From Alitta virens (lineage: Eukaryota > Annelida > Polychaeta > Phyllodocida > Nereididae), in assembly GCA_932294295.1 (NCBI GenBank), contig OW028584.1, forward strand, positions 23,906,638 through 23,970,637: a stretch of 64,000 nucleotides of DNA. Direction: 5' to 3'. The notes beneath the pieces were generated by a model. That model saw nothing but the letters and a program-made list of their open reading frames with translations, was not told the origin of the DNA and searched no databases. Every line of letters begins with the position of its first letter. Positions within the stretch are counted from its first letter, which is position 1. Positions 61,901-64,000 of the stretch are shown here, in pieces. The translations under genes were made by a program, and so were the position numbers.

Positions 61901-64000
61901 AATTCATGCGTTTATTGACTGTAGAAATATTGCTACCAAGTGCACATGCTCGAGTGCTAGGCCACTTTCCATGGTATTATTTGAGGTAAATAGGTTATCA
62001 GCCAAGTTGCAAAAAATCACAGGAAACAACAACCACAAAATATGCCAAATGCCAAGCAATGATTAGCAAAGAGCCAGTGCTAACGTGAAATCACAAGCAG
62101 GCTGTAAAAAGGCCAGCTATTTAGCACGAAAACGTCTGGCTAGTGGTTTGTCAGGTTATAAAAAAGAAATTTAGAGCTGGTGTGCTATAAATGAAACTAG
62201 CACTTGGAAAAATATGGGCTTGCACTAGGCCGGGTGCCATAAAACTCAAGGGTGTTCCTGAGGCCTCCTGGCCTAGTTTTGCCTCGTTTTATTACATCAA
62301 CAAACAGTTAGCTGAACGTCCAGAGAAAAGCATGTGTGCAACAGGCCAGCTACAGGGACGATTTATATATAAACACTCTCATATATGTATATATACACAC
62401 TGTTGTGTAGCCACCGATGGAGTGAAGAAAAATAACCAACATGGCGGCTCTTCCGCCAATTGCACTGCTGTCCATCGTAAAGATGTTTTCACGTGAAAAT
62501 TCGACATTTTACACAACCTAAGGAGACCCAAGGAGACGTAAGGAGAATTGCCGGAGTGCAAAAGCTTATAAAAACAATTCTTGGGTATTTTCCTAGCGAT
62601 TTCACTCAAATTAAAAGTGGGGAATGGGCCCTGGCAAGCGAGAGAATGGAAAGCGGACAAGAGAAGATATCTCCGCGCTCGCAGGGGTGATAAAAACGCC
62701 ATTAGGAGACGAAAGAATCTTTTCCTCCACGAATTTATTTCCTCTGTGAGAGTTGGAGAAAGAATCTTTTCAGCAAATTTTGGTTACCAGGGCAACGCTA
62801 AGATGCTAAGCTATTGTGCTGCGTCCATCATGGCAACGGGGCGGATATTTTTCACCCCGCAGCCTGTTGCACAGCAACCCCCGCCTACAAAGTGTGAAAA
62901 CAAGCAAAGATATGTCCTTTTTACCTGCATGGACGCCATCCGTATGTTTGAGAAATGCCCTGCAGCACGCCTGCATACAACTGCAGATGAAATTACATCA
63001 AAATCCATCTTTTTTTGAGCCCAAATTCCCCAGGAACAGCGCCTCACTCGTGTAGTGAAGACAACCTACGACCAACAGAAGCCTCAATGGTGTGCTCCGG
63101 CCTTGCAATCGCAACTAAAATAAGTTTGATTAATTGCTCAAACTGATAATGAATGTCACTGATTTGACAAGTGCTAATGACCCCACCGGCTGTCTAGATC
63201 TATCATTCTCTATTATTCTAGAACCCATCAACATTTTGTAGACATTCTATGTGCTTGCTCTCACAGCACCCAAATGTCAATATCACTACAGGTTCAGCTC
63301 ATAAAAAATAGACCATACTCAACTATTCATATTTTGCAAAACTTACCCAAATTAAGTACCACTCCTGGTCAGCATAACGCACTCTACCAATTCACTTATT
63401 TGTGCTATATTTTATTGACAAGATCACATACTATTTTAATGACGGTAATATATCAATAGTTTTTTTATCCATATACCCGTATGATAGGTTAATCATTAAT
63501 TCGTGTACTATAAATCTTTAAGCAGGTTACAAAATGTTGGGTTTTTGGGTAATATATCCATCAGTAAGTTAGACACATTATTTGAATGATATTCCCGATA
63601 AAAAAATTATCAGTTGAAACTAATTTTCATTGAGTCATAAATTAAAGCTTGTTAAATAATCTATGCAGTAACGTTGATGCTGATAATTTGCTAGATTGTT
63701 TTATAAATCTTGAATTACACTAAAAATTAAAGACAGCCTGTATCTCGCGAATTTAACCTTATACATAAATTATGATATTTTTGTTATAATGTATCCGTGT
63801 TGTTGAAATATCAACTGATAAAAACACAATTTTCAATGTATTTGTTATCTCAGAGGCCTAGCTACAAGTTTTAAAAGCTTCGAATGAAAATTATGGAGAA
63901 TTTCGTCATGTTTTCTCTTTTTCTTTTTTGCCAAAAATCGTTCGGATCATTGGCCCAGTTTCTGAAAGTGGGTCGCGAGCTGGGAACGAGGTTGAAAAAT
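58931..64000. other. Upstream region of the Hox gene
   Basis: No supported gene. 59000-61300 is AT-rich. 61330-63120 is GC-richer, with ATGGCGG motifs at 61336 and 62441 and TATAAAT at 62184. Short frames overlap in opposite strands (62379-62702, 62581-63018), none with a domain. It could be a promoter or leader region of a neighbouring transcript, but nothing proves it. Confidence 0.4.

Noticed and set aside
62581..63018. 145-codon plus-strand frame upstream of the Hox gene
   Set aside because: Overlaps other frames on both strands, no recognisable domain, no splice context; kept only as a GC-richer region.

Overview
The window is one stretch of an animal nuclear genome, and it is almost entirely non-coding. 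It is AT-rich, with many microsatellites, runs of 10-18 G or C, short inverted-repeat elements and a tRNA-derived SINE. The only gene I can support is a two-exon Hox gene on the minus strand. Exon 1 (57519-58185) encodes a start Met preceded by an in-frame stop, a Ser/Gly/Pro-rich N-terminus, an acidic stretch and the YPWM hexapeptide. Exon 2 (24890-25161) encodes the complete 60-residue homeodomain and a short C-terminal tail. The exons join in frame across a 32.4-kb phase-1 intron into a predicted 312-residue protein. The homeodomain is of the central Antp/Hox6-8 type. No UbdA peptide (Ubx, abd-A, Lox2, Lox4) and no Lox5-type parapeptide follows it. The organism is therefore probably a marine invertebrate bilaterian with a large, uncompacted Hox cluster (hemichordate, echinoderm, cephalochordate or spiralian). 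I cannot decide among these from sequence alone.

Layout. 1-24700: sequence downstream (3') of the gene, with microsatellites, a GGATA-linked minisatellite, SINE fragments, hairpins and a set of very small palindromic insertions. 24700-25161: 3' UTR and homeobox exon. 25162-57518: the intron, holding the best SINE copy, a 1.86-kb element with ~130-bp terminal inverted repeats that carries a coding-like fragment, a 330-bp direct repeat pair, a long near-perfect hairpin, Tc1-like MITEs and candidate enhancers. 57519-58185: exon 1. 58186-64000: upstream region, with a cluster of four identical GATA motifs and two TCF/LEF motifs 0.5-0.75 kb before the start codon. No second homeobox or other protein-coding gene was found.

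The observation I rate highest is a family of 22-30-bp palindromes of the form CATGGAG...CTCCATG. Five of six copies are flanked by exact 7-bp direct repeats, with a different repeat at each site. That is the signature of insertion with target-site duplication by an element too small to be a conventional MITE. Also of interest are the SINE family, the inverted pair of PBX/Hox-type sites next to a CRE in the intron, and the GATA/TCF cluster in the promoter region.
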